Shown piece after piece: positions 17,032 through 25,300 of a DNA stretch of 41,563 bases (the first letter of the stretch is position 1; each line of letters starts with the position of its first letter). Source of the DNA: Calditrichia bacterium (GTDB lineage Bacteria; Calditrichota; Calditrichia; Calditrichales; J004); assembly GCA_027006055.1 (NCBI GenBank), contig JALTKX010000220.1, forward strand, positions 1 through 41,563. The letters run 5' to 3'. The notes below the pieces were generated by a model. The model ran no database searches. It had not been told where the DNA came from and worked only from the letters and a program-made list of their open reading frames with translations. Both the position numbers and the translations under genes were made by a program.

Positions 17032-18237
17032 ATGCGCCTAAAGATCGATTACAATATCACCCTTTTGGTGAGCGCGCTTCTTGCCATCGGCCTGGTGGCC
17101 GTTTACAGCGCCACCAGTTCGGGTTCGGGGGAGAATGCCTATTTTCAGCGTCAACTGATCTATGCGGTTACCGGGTTTTTGATAATGGTTTCCATGCCCT
17201 ATCTTTCTTACCGTTTTTTGGAACGCATCTCCTATGTTCTTTACGCCTTTTCAGTTTTACTGCTCGTTCTGGTTACCTTTATCGGCGTAAAGGGCTTTGG
17301 GGCGGAGCGCTGGCTGGCGGTTGGACCCATAAAAATACAGCCTTCGGAGTTTGCAAAAATAACCACGGTTATGGCCGTGGCCCGCTACCTCTCGGACCGG
17401 GATGTGAACGTAAACCGGCTTAAGGCCTTTATTACCGTAACGTTGCTGATTCTCACCCCGTTTTTACTGATAATAAAACAACCCGACCTGGGAACATCGC
17501 TGGTTTTTTTAGCCCTGTATCTGCCCCTGCTCTTTTGGGCCGGACTCAACGGCTTTGCCCTCTTTTTGATTATTTCACCGCTGATAACGGTACTGCTTTC
17601 CTTTAATATATGGGCTTTGGTGGTTTGGCTGATATTAATCTCAGGATTTTTATATTTCAGCCGAAAAAAATGGTTGATTCTTCTGGCCATTGTATCCGTG
17701 CATATCGGAATAGGTTTTGCCACTCCCTATATGTGGGATCAATTGCATGACTATCAAAAGAATCGCATAGAAACGTTCCTTAATCCGGAGCATGATCCGC
17801 GGGGAGCGGGATACCAGATTATTCAGAGCCAGGTAGCCATCGGTTCGGGCGGCGTATGGGGAAAAGGTTTTTTAAACGGAACGCAAACCCATTTAAAGTT
17901 TCTGCCGGCCCAGCATACCGATTTTATTTTTTCGGTTATTGCCGAAGAATGGGGCCTGGTGGGCGTTACCGTGGTGTTGCTGCTTTTTTTGGCCTTGCTG
18001 ATTTATCTGATCAGTCTGGCCTCTGTGGTTAAGGCGCGGTATGCCAGCATAACCCTGATTGGGGTTGCGGCAATTCTGTTCTTTCATATATTTGTCAATA
18101 TCGGCATGACCGTGGGCGTTGCGCCCGTAACCGGTCTGCCTCTTCCCCTAATCAGCTATGGCGGTTCATTTATGCTTTCCACCATGCTTATGCTGGGGAT
18201 TGTACAGAATTTGTCACATAACCGTTATCAGATGTAA
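17032..18237 (+). CDS. rodA: SEDS-family peptidoglycan polymerase RodA
   Basis: A 401-residue polytopic membrane protein of the SEDS family, the glycosyltransferase partner of PBP2. About ten hydrophobic segments are visible. Family signatures include AERWLAVGPIKIQPSEFAKI, the KQPDLGTSLVF motif and, near the end, GLPLPLISYGGS. The conserved extracellular loop with GKGFLNGTQTHLKFLPAQHT, which holds the catalytic-loop Asp as TDFIFSVIAEEWG, is intact. The start is ATG 17032, three bases after the mrdA stop. It is the last gene of the pur-mre-rod cluster; 89 bases separate it from the next gene, which has its own promoter-like sequence. Confidence 0.96.
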   Translation: MRLKIDYNITLLVSALLAIGLVAVYSATSSGSGENAYFQRQLIYAVTGFLIMVSMPYLSYRFLERISYVLYAFSVLLLVLVTFIGVKGFGAERWLAVGPIKIQPSEFAKITTVMAVARYLSDRDVNVNRLKAFITVTLLILTPFLLIIKQPDLGTSLVFLALYLPLLFWAGLNGFALFLIISPLITVLLSFNIWALVVWLILISGFLYFSRKKWLILLAIVSVHIGIGFATPYMWDQLHDYQKNRIETFLNPEHDPRGAGYQIIQSQVAIGSGGVWGKGFLNGTQTHLKFLPAQHTDFIFSVIAEEWGLVGVTVVLLLFLALLIYLISLASVVKARYASITLIGVAAILFFHIFVNIGMTVGVAPVTGLPLPLISYGGSFMLSTMLMLGIVQNLSHNRYQM

Positions 18238-18246
18238 CTGCTTAAT

Positions 18247-18254
18247 TATATTTG
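18247..18254 (+). promoter_or_regulatory. Candidate -7 promoter element for the YbgF-like gene
   Basis: TATATTTG is a perfect TAnnTTTG match just after the rodA stop, in an AT-rich 89-base gap. No TTTG at the right distance was found upstream, so only half of the promoter is supported. A second, weaker candidate is TAATTTTC near 18286. Confidence 0.35.
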
Positions 18255-18326
18255 AATTATTGTATTGATTTATGTATTGTGTCTTATAATTTTCAATAGC
18301 ACATGCTATAGGAGGCAAAAGTAAAA

Positions 18327-19181
18327 ATGAAATTGATTTCCAAACTTTTAATGATGCTTGTTTTGGCCTTTTTTATGATTCAGTGCGCGGGCTCCGCCGA
18401 TCAGATTGATGACGAAAGCGCCTACACGGACGAAGAGCAACAGCAAAAAGAACTTGATGATATAGAGGCCCTTTTGGGCATTTCGCCCTCGGAGCAGGAA
18501 AACACGGAAGAACAACAACAGGCCGCGGAAGAGCCGGCCACCCAAAACACGGCACCGGCGGATGACAGCGAAAAGCTGGATCTGCTGGATACCAATGAGT
18601 CTATCCCCGCCGATCAGGGCATGGCCGGCATGAGCAGCAGCGAAAAGAAGAAACTGGAAAAAGAGATTCAGAAGCTGAAAAAACAGCTTAAGCAAAAGGA
18701 TAAAACCATCTCCAACCTGAGCGCCGAATTGAGCGTTAAGGAAGACCAGCTTAGCAAAAAGAGCAGTAGTTTCACCTCTTCATCCGTGGGCGCCGTTGGC
18801 GATGTATCCATGGAGGAATATCAGCAACGCTACGACGAGGCCCGCCAGGCCTTTGAGAGCCGAAACTATCAACAGGCTATCCAGTTGTTTGAGTCTTTGC
18901 TCGCGGCCAGCAGCACACATCCCCTGGCTGATAACGCCCAGTACTGGATTGGCGAAAGCCAGTTTATGCTGCGCCAGTATGACGCGGCCATCCTTTCCTT
19001 TGAAAAGGTTTTTACTTTCAGTAACTCCAATAAAAATGCCGACGCCCAGTATAAATTAGGCCTGTGTTATATGCTTAAGGGCGATAAAACCAAGGCCCGC
19101 GATGAGTTCAACCGGCTGATAGAAGAGTATCCGAAAAGCAATTACGTGGGGGCGGCAAAGCGCAAGCTGGCCCGGCTGTAA
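18327..19181 (+). CDS. CpoB/YbgF-like tetratricopeptide lipoprotein
   Basis: A 284-residue exported protein. The N-terminus MKLISKLLMMLVLAFFMIQC is a signal peptide ending at Cys20, a probable lipidation site. Next comes an acidic, Gln-rich, low-complexity region (about residues 22-100), then a lysine/glutamate coiled coil (about 105-150), then three TPR-type repeats. The repeats contain AFESRNYQQAIQLFESLL, NAQYWIGESQFMLRQYDAAI and DAQYKLGLCYMLKGDKTKAR, the arrangement of YbgF/CpoB and related outer-membrane-assembly TPR proteins. YbgF helps coordinate the Tol-Pal system with PBP1B, but no tol or pal gene is nearby, so the exact role is uncertain. A strong ribosome binding site (AGGAGG) lies ten bases before the ATG. 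It follows the rod-shape genes, consistent with an envelope role. Confidence 0.8.
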   Translation: MKLISKLLMMLVLAFFMIQCAGSADQIDDESAYTDEEQQQKELDDIEALLGISPSEQENTEEQQQAAEEPATQNTAPADDSEKLDLLDTNESIPADQGMAGMSSSEKKKLEKEIQKLKKQLKQKDKTISNLSAELSVKEDQLSKKSSSFTSSSVGAVGDVSMEEYQQRYDEARQAFESRNYQQAIQLFESLLAASSTHPLADNAQYWIGESQFMLRQYDAAILSFEKVFTFSNSNKNADAQYKLGLCYMLKGDKTKARDEFNRLIEEYPKSNYVGAAKRKLARL

Positions 19182-19198
19182 AAGCCCGGCACCTGCTT

Positions 19199-19420
19199 TT
19201 AATGGTTGAGCAGCGTTTCTATACGCTCCAGTGAATAGGACCTTTCATAAAGGTCTATAATACGATTTAAACGGCGGAAAGCATACGGTGTAAGCTTCTG
19301 CCGTTTTCCGTCTTCAACCGGCACGATCCATCCCCGGCTAATAAACTTGGCAACCAGATCCTGGCTGACCGCCAATTGATCCGCTGCTTCATTCAAGGTG
19401 TATAGATTTTGTGATTCCAT
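19199..19420 (-). CDS. Small MerR-like helix-turn-helix protein
   Basis: A 73-residue protein consisting almost entirely of a winged-helix domain of the MerR/excisionase type. LYTLNEAADQLAVSQDLVAK forms the helix-turn-helix, followed by a wing (GWIVPVEDGKRQKLT) and a helix with YAFRRLNRIIDLYERSYSLE. It lacks the dimerisation coil and effector domain of full MerR proteins, so it resembles short adaptor-type members. Two adjacent ATGs exist. The second (19420) sits five bases after GGGAGG and is preferred; the first (19423) is too close. TATAAT lies at 19446-19451 on the coding strand, and a GC-rich inverted repeat lies just upstream of it. Target genes are unknown; mrp and the YbgF-like gene are the neighbours. 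Confidence 0.7.
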   Translation of the reverse strand: MESQNLYTLNEAADQLAVSQDLVAKFISRGWIVPVEDGKRQKLTPYAFRRLNRIIDLYERSYSLERIETLLNH

Positions 19421-19460
19421 CATTTCCTCCCGTGATTTGATGGTGTATTATAACTATCGG

Positions 19461-19476
19461 AGGGGCGCGGGCCCCT
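19461..19476. repeat. GC-rich inverted repeat upstream of the MerR-like gene
   Basis: AGGGGC and GCCCCT form a perfect six-base inverted repeat around GCGG, about 40 bases upstream of the MerR-like start and next to its TATAAT. On the plus strand it is followed by TTTTA, so it could be a weak terminator for plus-strand transcription. On the minus strand its position next to the promoter would suit an operator. Confidence 0.35.
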
Positions 19477-19523
19477 TTTAATAAAAACTCCGTGAATCTG
19501 AGTAAAGAACTTTTCCCGAATAT

Positions 19524-19563
19524 AAAAAACCCTTGTGGAATCAATGGCCACAAGGGTTTTTTT
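19524..19563 (-). terminator. Intrinsic terminator downstream of mrp (probably bidirectional)
   Basis: ACCCTTGTGG and CCACAAGGGT form a ten-base perfect stem around a nine-base loop, flanked by a run of A on the left and T on the right. Read on the minus strand it lies 27 bases after the mrp stop and ends in a T-run; it could also stop plus-strand transcription. Confidence 0.85.
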
Positions 19564-19589
19564 GATGAAAGCGGGTGATCAGTTTTCGA

Positions 19590-20630
19590 TCATTGGCCGG
19601 TCAGATTGCTTTTGATCCTGGCGGCAATGTCCATAAATGCCTGGCTCTGGGGCGCTTTTTCGTTGGCGGCCACTACAGGCTCGCCCTTGTCGCCACCGAT
19701 CCGGATTTCGGCATCCAGGGGGATTTCACCCAGCAGGTCGGTTCCGATACGCTTACACTCGCGATCAACGCCGCCATGGGCAAAGATATCCGTGCGCCCT
19801 CCACAATGGGGGCACACAAAGTAGCTCATATTTTCGATGATACCCATAATGGGTACATTAACCTTGCGGAACATTTGAACACCCTTTACGGCATCCAGCA
19901 AAGCCACATCCTGCGGCGTGGAAACGATAACCGCTCCGTCAAGGGAAACACTTTGCGAGAGGGTCAGTTGGGCGTCGCCCGTACCCGGGGGCATATCAAA
20001 AAGGATAACGTCCAGTCCGTCCCAGTCCACATCGGTCATAAGCTGCTGCAGGGCCCGCGTAACCAGCGCGCCGCGCCAGATAACCGGATCGTTTGAATCC
20101 ACCAGAAAACCAAGGGACATTAGCTTTACACCGTATTTTTCGATGGGGATAAGCCGCTTGCCGTCAAAGGCCGGCTGTTCATCCACGCCCAACATCAGCG
20201 GTATGCTGGGGCCATAGATATCCGCGTCCAGCAGACCCACCTTCATGCCTTGTTTAGCCAGGGCCACGGCCAGGTTAACGGCCACGGTGGATTTCCCCAC
20301 GCCGCCCTTGCCGCTGGCCACGGCAATTTTATATTTAACATTGTTCAGATAGCTCATCTGTTGCGGCGCCTGCTGGGCCTGCCGGGCTTCCTGGATCGTG
20401 ACCCTGGGCTCGATGGTCAAGCCGGGGTAAGCCTCGCCCAGGACTTTTTGAACATCCCGCGTTAAGGCGTCAACCACCTTGGCGTCCTGCGTCTTTAAAA
20501 CCAGAACCACGGTAATTTTTGTATCGCTGACCACGACGTCATTGACAATGCCGAAGGAAACGATATCCCGGCTGAATCCGGGATAGTTTATTTGCTTTAG
20601 CTTTTCCGAAACTTCTTGCTGAGTAGGCAT
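19590..20630 (-). CDS. mrp: Mrp/ApbC family Fe-S cluster carrier P-loop ATPase
   Basis: A 346-residue cytoplasmic protein that binds and delivers iron-sulfur clusters. The N-terminal 80 residues form a MIP18/DUF59 domain (INYPGFSRDIVSFGIV). A deviant Walker A motif GKGGVGKS follows (residues 107-114), then the switch LDADIYGPSIP, the Walker B region DVILFDMPPGTGD and the Cys273-Cys276 cluster-binding pair in FVCPHCGG. Length and order match bacterial Mrp with the DUF59 fusion. ATG 20630 was chosen because AAGGAG lies eight bases upstream. A longer in-frame extension to 20684 would run into the preceding gene's terminator. It is monocistronic, with terminators on both sides. Confidence 0.95.
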   Translation of the reverse strand: MPTQQEVSEKLKQINYPGFSRDIVSFGIVNDVVVSDTKITVVLVLKTQDAKVVDALTRDVQKVLGEAYPGLTIEPRVTIQEARQAQQAPQQMSYLNNVKYKIAVASGKGGVGKSTVAVNLAVALAKQGMKVGLLDADIYGPSIPLMLGVDEQPAFDGKRLIPIEKYGVKLMSLGFLVDSNDPVIWRGALVTRALQQLMTDVDWDGLDVILFDMPPGTGDAQLTLSQSVSLDGAVIVSTPQDVALLDAVKGVQMFRKVNVPIMGIIENMSYFVCPHCGGRTDIFAHGGVDRECKRIGTDLLGEIPLDAEIRIGGDKGEPVVAANEKAPQSQAFMDIAARIKSNLTGQ

Positions 20631-20648
20631 AACAGACTCCTTTGTAAT

Positions 20649-20685
20649 AAAAAAAAATGCCTGACGGGTATTCCCGCCAAGCATT
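20649..20685 (-). terminator. Intrinsic terminator after the 20709-21371 gene
   Basis: On the minus strand AATGCTTGGCGGG and CCCGTCAGGCATT pair around a short AATA loop, with one mismatch, followed by nine T residues. It ends the transcript of the upstream hypothetical gene before the mrp start. Confidence 0.85.
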
Positions 20686-20708
20686 GAATGTTTTTAGATG
20701 AACAGGGA

Positions 20709-21371
20709 TCAGATAACCACTTCCAGGTCGAGGATATTGTCACGATCCAAATTCAATTCAATTTCCTTGGGAATATCCAGTTCGATATCATTGATCAGGT
20801 TTAGATGCACTTTAAAGGTTTTGGTTTCCAGATTTTTCTCAATTAATTTTCCGGAACCGTTGATAACGCCGCCCTTGTTTCGGTCGTAATAACTGATCAA
20901 AATGGATTCGTTCAAATCCAGGGCATCGAGAATTTCAAGCAGCTCTCCCTGATCCTTGGGTTCCAGGATCATCTCGTCCACATCTTCTTCCACGCTTTTG
21001 ATGTCGCCATCGTTAAAGAAAAAATCGATGGTGCCGCCGCCGCCTTTTACAAAGACCAATTTTTCATCCAGGTCTTCCTTAATATTGCGCTCCAGATTGA
21101 CAACCCGTCCGGTAAAGTAATCATCGCGGATATCCACGATTTGAACCGTAATGGGTTTATCCTCGGGGGTGCCGTCATACTCCACGCGGGTAATGTTCAC
21201 CTTTTTTCCGCGGCCGATCTCCTTTACCCGTTCCTTTAATGCTTCAGGTTCCAGGGCGCCCGGACGGACGCTTGTTTTTTTCTTGGATTTGAAAAAATTT
21301 AGAAAATTTTTCCGCGAAAAGGTAACGCCGGAAAAAGACTTCTGATTATATTTTTTATGATAACTCCGCAT
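20709..21371 (-). CDS. Hypothetical protein with two similar beta-rich halves
   Basis: A 220-residue protein that I do not recognise. The first 40 residues are basic (RKNFLNFFKSKKKTS) and look disordered. Two segments follow, about residues 45-135 and 148-220, that share a pattern: a short helix, strands with VNITRVEYD or ILISYYDR, then GRVVNLERN or GSGKLIEKN. Each closes with acidic strands, DIKSVEEDVDEMI or DNILDLEVVI. This suggests a duplicated small beta-barrel, perhaps Sm- or PilZ-like, but no signature motif is seen. The ATG is supported by GGAGG six bases upstream, a TATCTTTG promoter element lies 24 bases upstream, and a terminator follows, so it is a self-contained, expressed-looking gene. 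There is no signal peptide or membrane segment. Confidence 0.7.
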   Translation of the reverse strand: MRSYHKKYNQKSFSGVTFSRKNFLNFFKSKKKTSVRPGALEPEALKERVKEIGRGKKVNITRVEYDGTPEDKPITVQIVDIRDDYFTGRVVNLERNIKEDLDEKLVFVKGGGGTIDFFFNDGDIKSVEEDVDEMILEPKDQGELLEILDALDLNESILISYYDRNKGGVINGSGKLIEKNLETKTFKVHLNLINDIELDIPKEIELNLDRDNILDLEVVI

Positions 21372-21394
21372 TGAGCCCTCCGATATTCACAGTG

Positions 21395-21402
21395 CAAAGA
21401 TA
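21395..21402 (-). promoter_or_regulatory. TAnnTTTG promoter element for the 20709-21371 gene
   Basis: On the minus strand TATCTTTG lies 24 bases upstream of the ATG. About 21 bases further upstream is TTTT in place of TTTG. It resembles the purN promoter. Confidence 0.5.
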
Positions 21403-21536
21403 AAAATAGACATACCCGGCTTTAAAATCAATAAACTTCTTTCCCGGGGCTCTTTGTTTTTTGAAAGTATGGCCCTTATACCCTATTTTACATATTGTAG
21501 GTATCAGGCGGAACTTTATATTTTAAGGAGGGGGAT

Positions 21537-22118
21537 GTGGCGTTTACCTTGCAACCGGGAGAAAAGGCCCCGGATTTCTCACTACCGGCCACCGACGGCC
21601 GTCATTATACCCTGGCGGATTTTTCGGAATACCCGCTTCTGGTGATCTTCTTTACGTGCAACCATTGTCCCTATGTCATTAACTCCGATGAGCTTACCCG
21701 CCAAACCGCCAACCGTTTTGCCCCCCGGGGCGTCCGCTTTGTCGGCATTAACTCCAACAGTAAAAATACCAACGCCGATGATGACTTTGACCACATGGTG
21801 GCCCGCATGAAGGAGAAACGTTTTCCCTGGCTCTATTTGTATGACGAACCGCAGCAGGTGGCCCGGGCCTATGGGGCCCTGCGCACGCCTCACTTTTTTG
21901 TGTTTAATGAGCAGCGTCGTCTTATTTATACCGGCCGGGCGGTGGACAGCCCGCGCGAGCCGGAAAAGATAACAAAACATGATCTGGATAGCGCCCTGGA
22001 AGAATATCTTTCCGACGGCCGGGTTTCGGTGCCCGTAACCAACCCCATCGGTTGCAATGTTAAGTGGGAGGGCCGGGACAAACATTGGATGCCCCCCGAA
22101 GCCTGCGATCTGTTGTAA
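21537..22118 (+). CDS. Thioredoxin-like (AhpC/TSA-Redoxin) family protein
   Basis: A 193-residue thioredoxin-fold protein of the peroxiredoxin-like/thiol reductase group. It begins [19 protein letters not shown], typical of the Redoxin family. A CNHC motif follows in [10 protein letters not shown] (Cys41 and Cys44), after a strand of aliphatic and Phe residues. The cis-proline motif is LRTPHFFVF. There is no signal peptide, so it should be cytoplasmic. The start is GTG 21537, supported by AAGGAGGGGG immediately upstream; the nearby ATG 21535 is in another frame. Cys173 in the C-terminal NPIGCNVKW could add a third redox residue. The protein is close to the widespread thioredoxin family with the CxHCPYV motif whose substrate is unknown. 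Confidence 0.85.
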   Translation: MAFTLQPGEKAPDFSLPATDGRHYTLADFSEYPLLVIFFTCNHCPYVINSDELTRQTANRFAPRGVRFVGINSNSKNTNADDDFDHMVARMKEKRFPWLYLYDEPQQVARAYGALRTPHFFVFNEQRRLIYTGRAVDSPREPEKITKHDLDSALEEYLSDGRVSVPVTNPIGCNVKWEGRDKHWMPPEACDLL

Positions 22119-22190
22119 CGGCGGGCGACATGGTGTTTATGTAGCGCGCGGGCAAATGTCCGATTCCGTGAAAAAGAATCGACAAGCGCA

Positions 22191-22221
22191 TTTTATTTTA
22201 GGCCTTCAGTTGTTATATTTG
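22191..22221 (+). promoter_or_regulatory. Bacteroidetes-like promoter for the S41 peptidase gene
   Basis: TATATTTG at 22214-22221 is a perfect TAnnTTTG element. TTTT at 22191-22194, 19 bases upstream, is a near match to the TTTG box. It lies 83 bases before the peptidase start, in a 186-base gap that otherwise shows nothing else. Confidence 0.5.
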
Positions 22222-22304
22222 CAACATCTTCTCTCCTTCAACGTACCCGGAGAAGCTTCAGGACAATGACTTTCCACTCACACATTTCTTATGGAGGATA
22301 CTTC

Positions 22305-25300
22305 ATGCGTTTGATCCTAACCCTTTTAATGGCGGTTTCATTTCTGTTTGCCGGCGATGAAATGCGCCTGTTACGCTTCCCGGCCATTCACGGCCAGCAA
22401 ATCGTTTTTACTTTTGCCGGAGATTTGTATACGGTAAACGCCAATGGCGGCACCGCGCGCAAGCTTACCAACCACGACGGTTTTGAAATGTTTGCCCGCT
22501 TTTCACCCGATGGAAAAACCCTGGCCTTTACGGCTCAGTATGATGGCAATACCGAGGTGTACACCATGCCCGCTCAGGGGGGCGTCCCAACCCGTTTGAC
22601 CTTTACGGCCACTTTGGGGCGCGATGACGTTGCCGATCGCATGGGGCCCAACAACATTGTCATGGGTTGGAAAAATGACGGCTCTCAAATCGCTTTTCGT
22701 TCGCGCATGCGTTCTTTTAACTCCTTTAACGGTTCCCTGTATCTGGTAAACCTTAAGGGGGAGTTGCCGGAACAGATACCGGTGGTCCGGGGCGGCTTTC
22801 TTTCCTTTTCTCCCGATGATTCAAAAATGGCCTATAACCGGGTCTTTCGTGAATTCCGCACCTGGAAACGGTACCGCGGCGGCATGGCCGATGACATATG
22901 GATATTTGATTTTAACACCCACAAGCTAAGCAATGTGACCGAAAATCCCGCCCAGGATATCATTCCCATGTGGATCGGAGATAATATATATTTTCTCTCG
23001 GACCGGGATAACCGGATGAATCTCTATGTCTATAACCTAAAGGATAAAAAGACGCGACAACTGACCCATTACACCGAGTTTGACATTAAGTTTCCGTCCA
23101 ATGACGAGCGCTTCATTGTCTATGAAAACGGCGGATATATTTATAAATTTGATACACAAAGCGAAAAAGCGGAAAAGGTAACCATCCGCATCGCCGAGGA
23201 CTTTCTCAGCGCCCGGCCGGAGCTGAAAAATGTAAGCAAAACCATTGCCAACTATGAAATTAGCCCGGATGGCAGACGCGCGCTGTTTGGCGCCCGCGGC
23301 GATGTTTTTACCGTGCCGGCCAAGGAGGGCATAACCCGTAACCTGACGCAAACACCGGCGGTACACGAGCGCGCGGCCAAGTGGTCGCCCGATGGTAAAT
23401 GGGTGGCCTATATTTCCGATAAAAGCGGCGAGGATGAAATCTATATTCAGGCCCGGGATGGCCTGAGCCCGCCGGTAAGGATTACCAAAAACGGCGATAC
23501 CTACAAATACAATCTCTACTGGTCGCCGGACAGTAAAAAGTTGCTCTGGGCCGATCGCCGGCAGCGTTTGCGCTATGTGGACATTCATACGAAAAAGATA
23601 ACGGAAGTCCGTCAGGCCAAAGCCTGGGAAATCCGCCAGTATGCCTGGTCGCCGGACAGCAGGTACATCACCTATGTTCTGCCCGAGGCGGAAGTAATGA
23701 ACCGTATATATATCTACTCTCTTAAAAGCAAAAAAAGTATTCCCGTCACCGACGGTTGGTACAGCTCCGGCAATCCGCATTTCAGTGCCGACGGGAAGTA
23801 CCTGTTCTTTACCTCCAACCGGGATTTTAACCCGATTTACAGCCAGACGGAGTGGAACCATGCCTATACCGATATGTCCCGGGTTTATCTGATAACCCTC
23901 TCCGGGAAAACGGCTTCCCCCTTTGCTCCCCAAAACGATGAAGTCAGTCTTGGGAAATCGAAGGATGACGGGAAAAAGGAGAGCGGTTCCATAAAGGTTG
24001 CCATCGATTTTAACGGCATTACCGGCCGCATTGTGGGCTTGCCCGTAAAAGCGTCCAACTACTTTAGCCTGGCTTCTGTGAAAGGTAAGGTCTTTTACCA
24101 GCGCCGCGGCCGGGGGGATGAAAAAACCCGTCTGCTGGTGTATAGCCTTAAGGATAAAAAGGAGACCGATCTGGGCGCCGTGGACGGCTATGAAATTTCC
24201 GCCGACGGCAAAAAGATGCTGGTCAGCGCCTCCGGCGCCTATGCCATCGTTGATATACCTTCCGCTCCGGTTAAGATGGATAAAAAGCTGAATCTTTCGG
24301 AGATGCAGGTGTGGGTAAATAAAAAGCTGGAATGGACGCAGATTTTTAACGAAGCCTGGCGCCAGATGCGCGAATTCTTTTACGCGCCCAATATGCATGG
24401 GGTAGACTGGAAAGCGGTTCATGACAAATACGCCCAGTTGTTACCTTATGTAAAACATCGCAACGATCTTACCTATATCCTGGGTGAGATGGTCGGTGAG
24501 TTGAATGTGGGCCATGCCTATGTGGGCGGCGGAGACCGCCCCATGCCCAGACGCATCAAAATGGGTCTGCTGGGCGCGCAGGTGGCGAAGGATAAAAGCG
24601 GATATTATAAAATTACCCGCATCCTGAAGGGGCAAAACTGGAACAAGGCAACCCGCTCTCCGCTGACCGAAATAGGAGTAAATGCCCATGAAGGGGATTT
24701 TATCCTGGCCGTTAACGGAAAATCCACAAAGGAGATGAGCAACCTGTTCACGGCCCTGCAAAACACGGCCGGCAGGGAAGTAACCTTAAAGCTCAACAGC
24801 GCGCCCGTATTAAAAGGCGCCCGGGACGTCATAGTCCGGCCGATTGCCGACGAAGCGGCTCTTTACTATTACAACTGGGTTCAGGCCAATATCGAAAAGG
24901 TTAATAAAGCCACCGGAGGAAAGGTGGGCTATGTACATATTCCCGACATGGGCGTGCATGGTTTGAATGAATTTGCAAAATATTTCTATCCGCAACTGCG
25001 CAAGAAAGCCCTTATTGTTGATGTGCGCGGAAACGGCGGCGGTAATGTTTCTCCCATGATCATCGAGCGTTTGCGGCGGGAGGCGGTCATGATCGATATC
25101 GCCCGCAACTCCATTCCCGAAACCGATCCGGGACAGATGATCTATGGGCCGATGATTGCCCTGGCCGATGAATTTTCCGCATCCGACGGTGACATTTTTA
25201 CCTATCGCTTTAAAGCGCATAAGCTGGGCAAGGTGGTGGGTAAGCGCACCTGGGGCGGCGTGGTCGGCATACGCGGCAGCCTGCCCTTTGTTGACGGGGG

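Noticed and set aside
19182-19202. Hairpin AAAAGC/GCTTTT after the YbgF-like gene
   Set aside because: Short A-T-rich stem with no following T-run; not called a terminator.
23037-24422. 461-codon open frame on the minus strand inside the S41 peptidase gene
   Set aside because: It lies wholly antisense to a gene with clear domains, has no family features or ribosome binding site, and reflects codon bias of the real gene.
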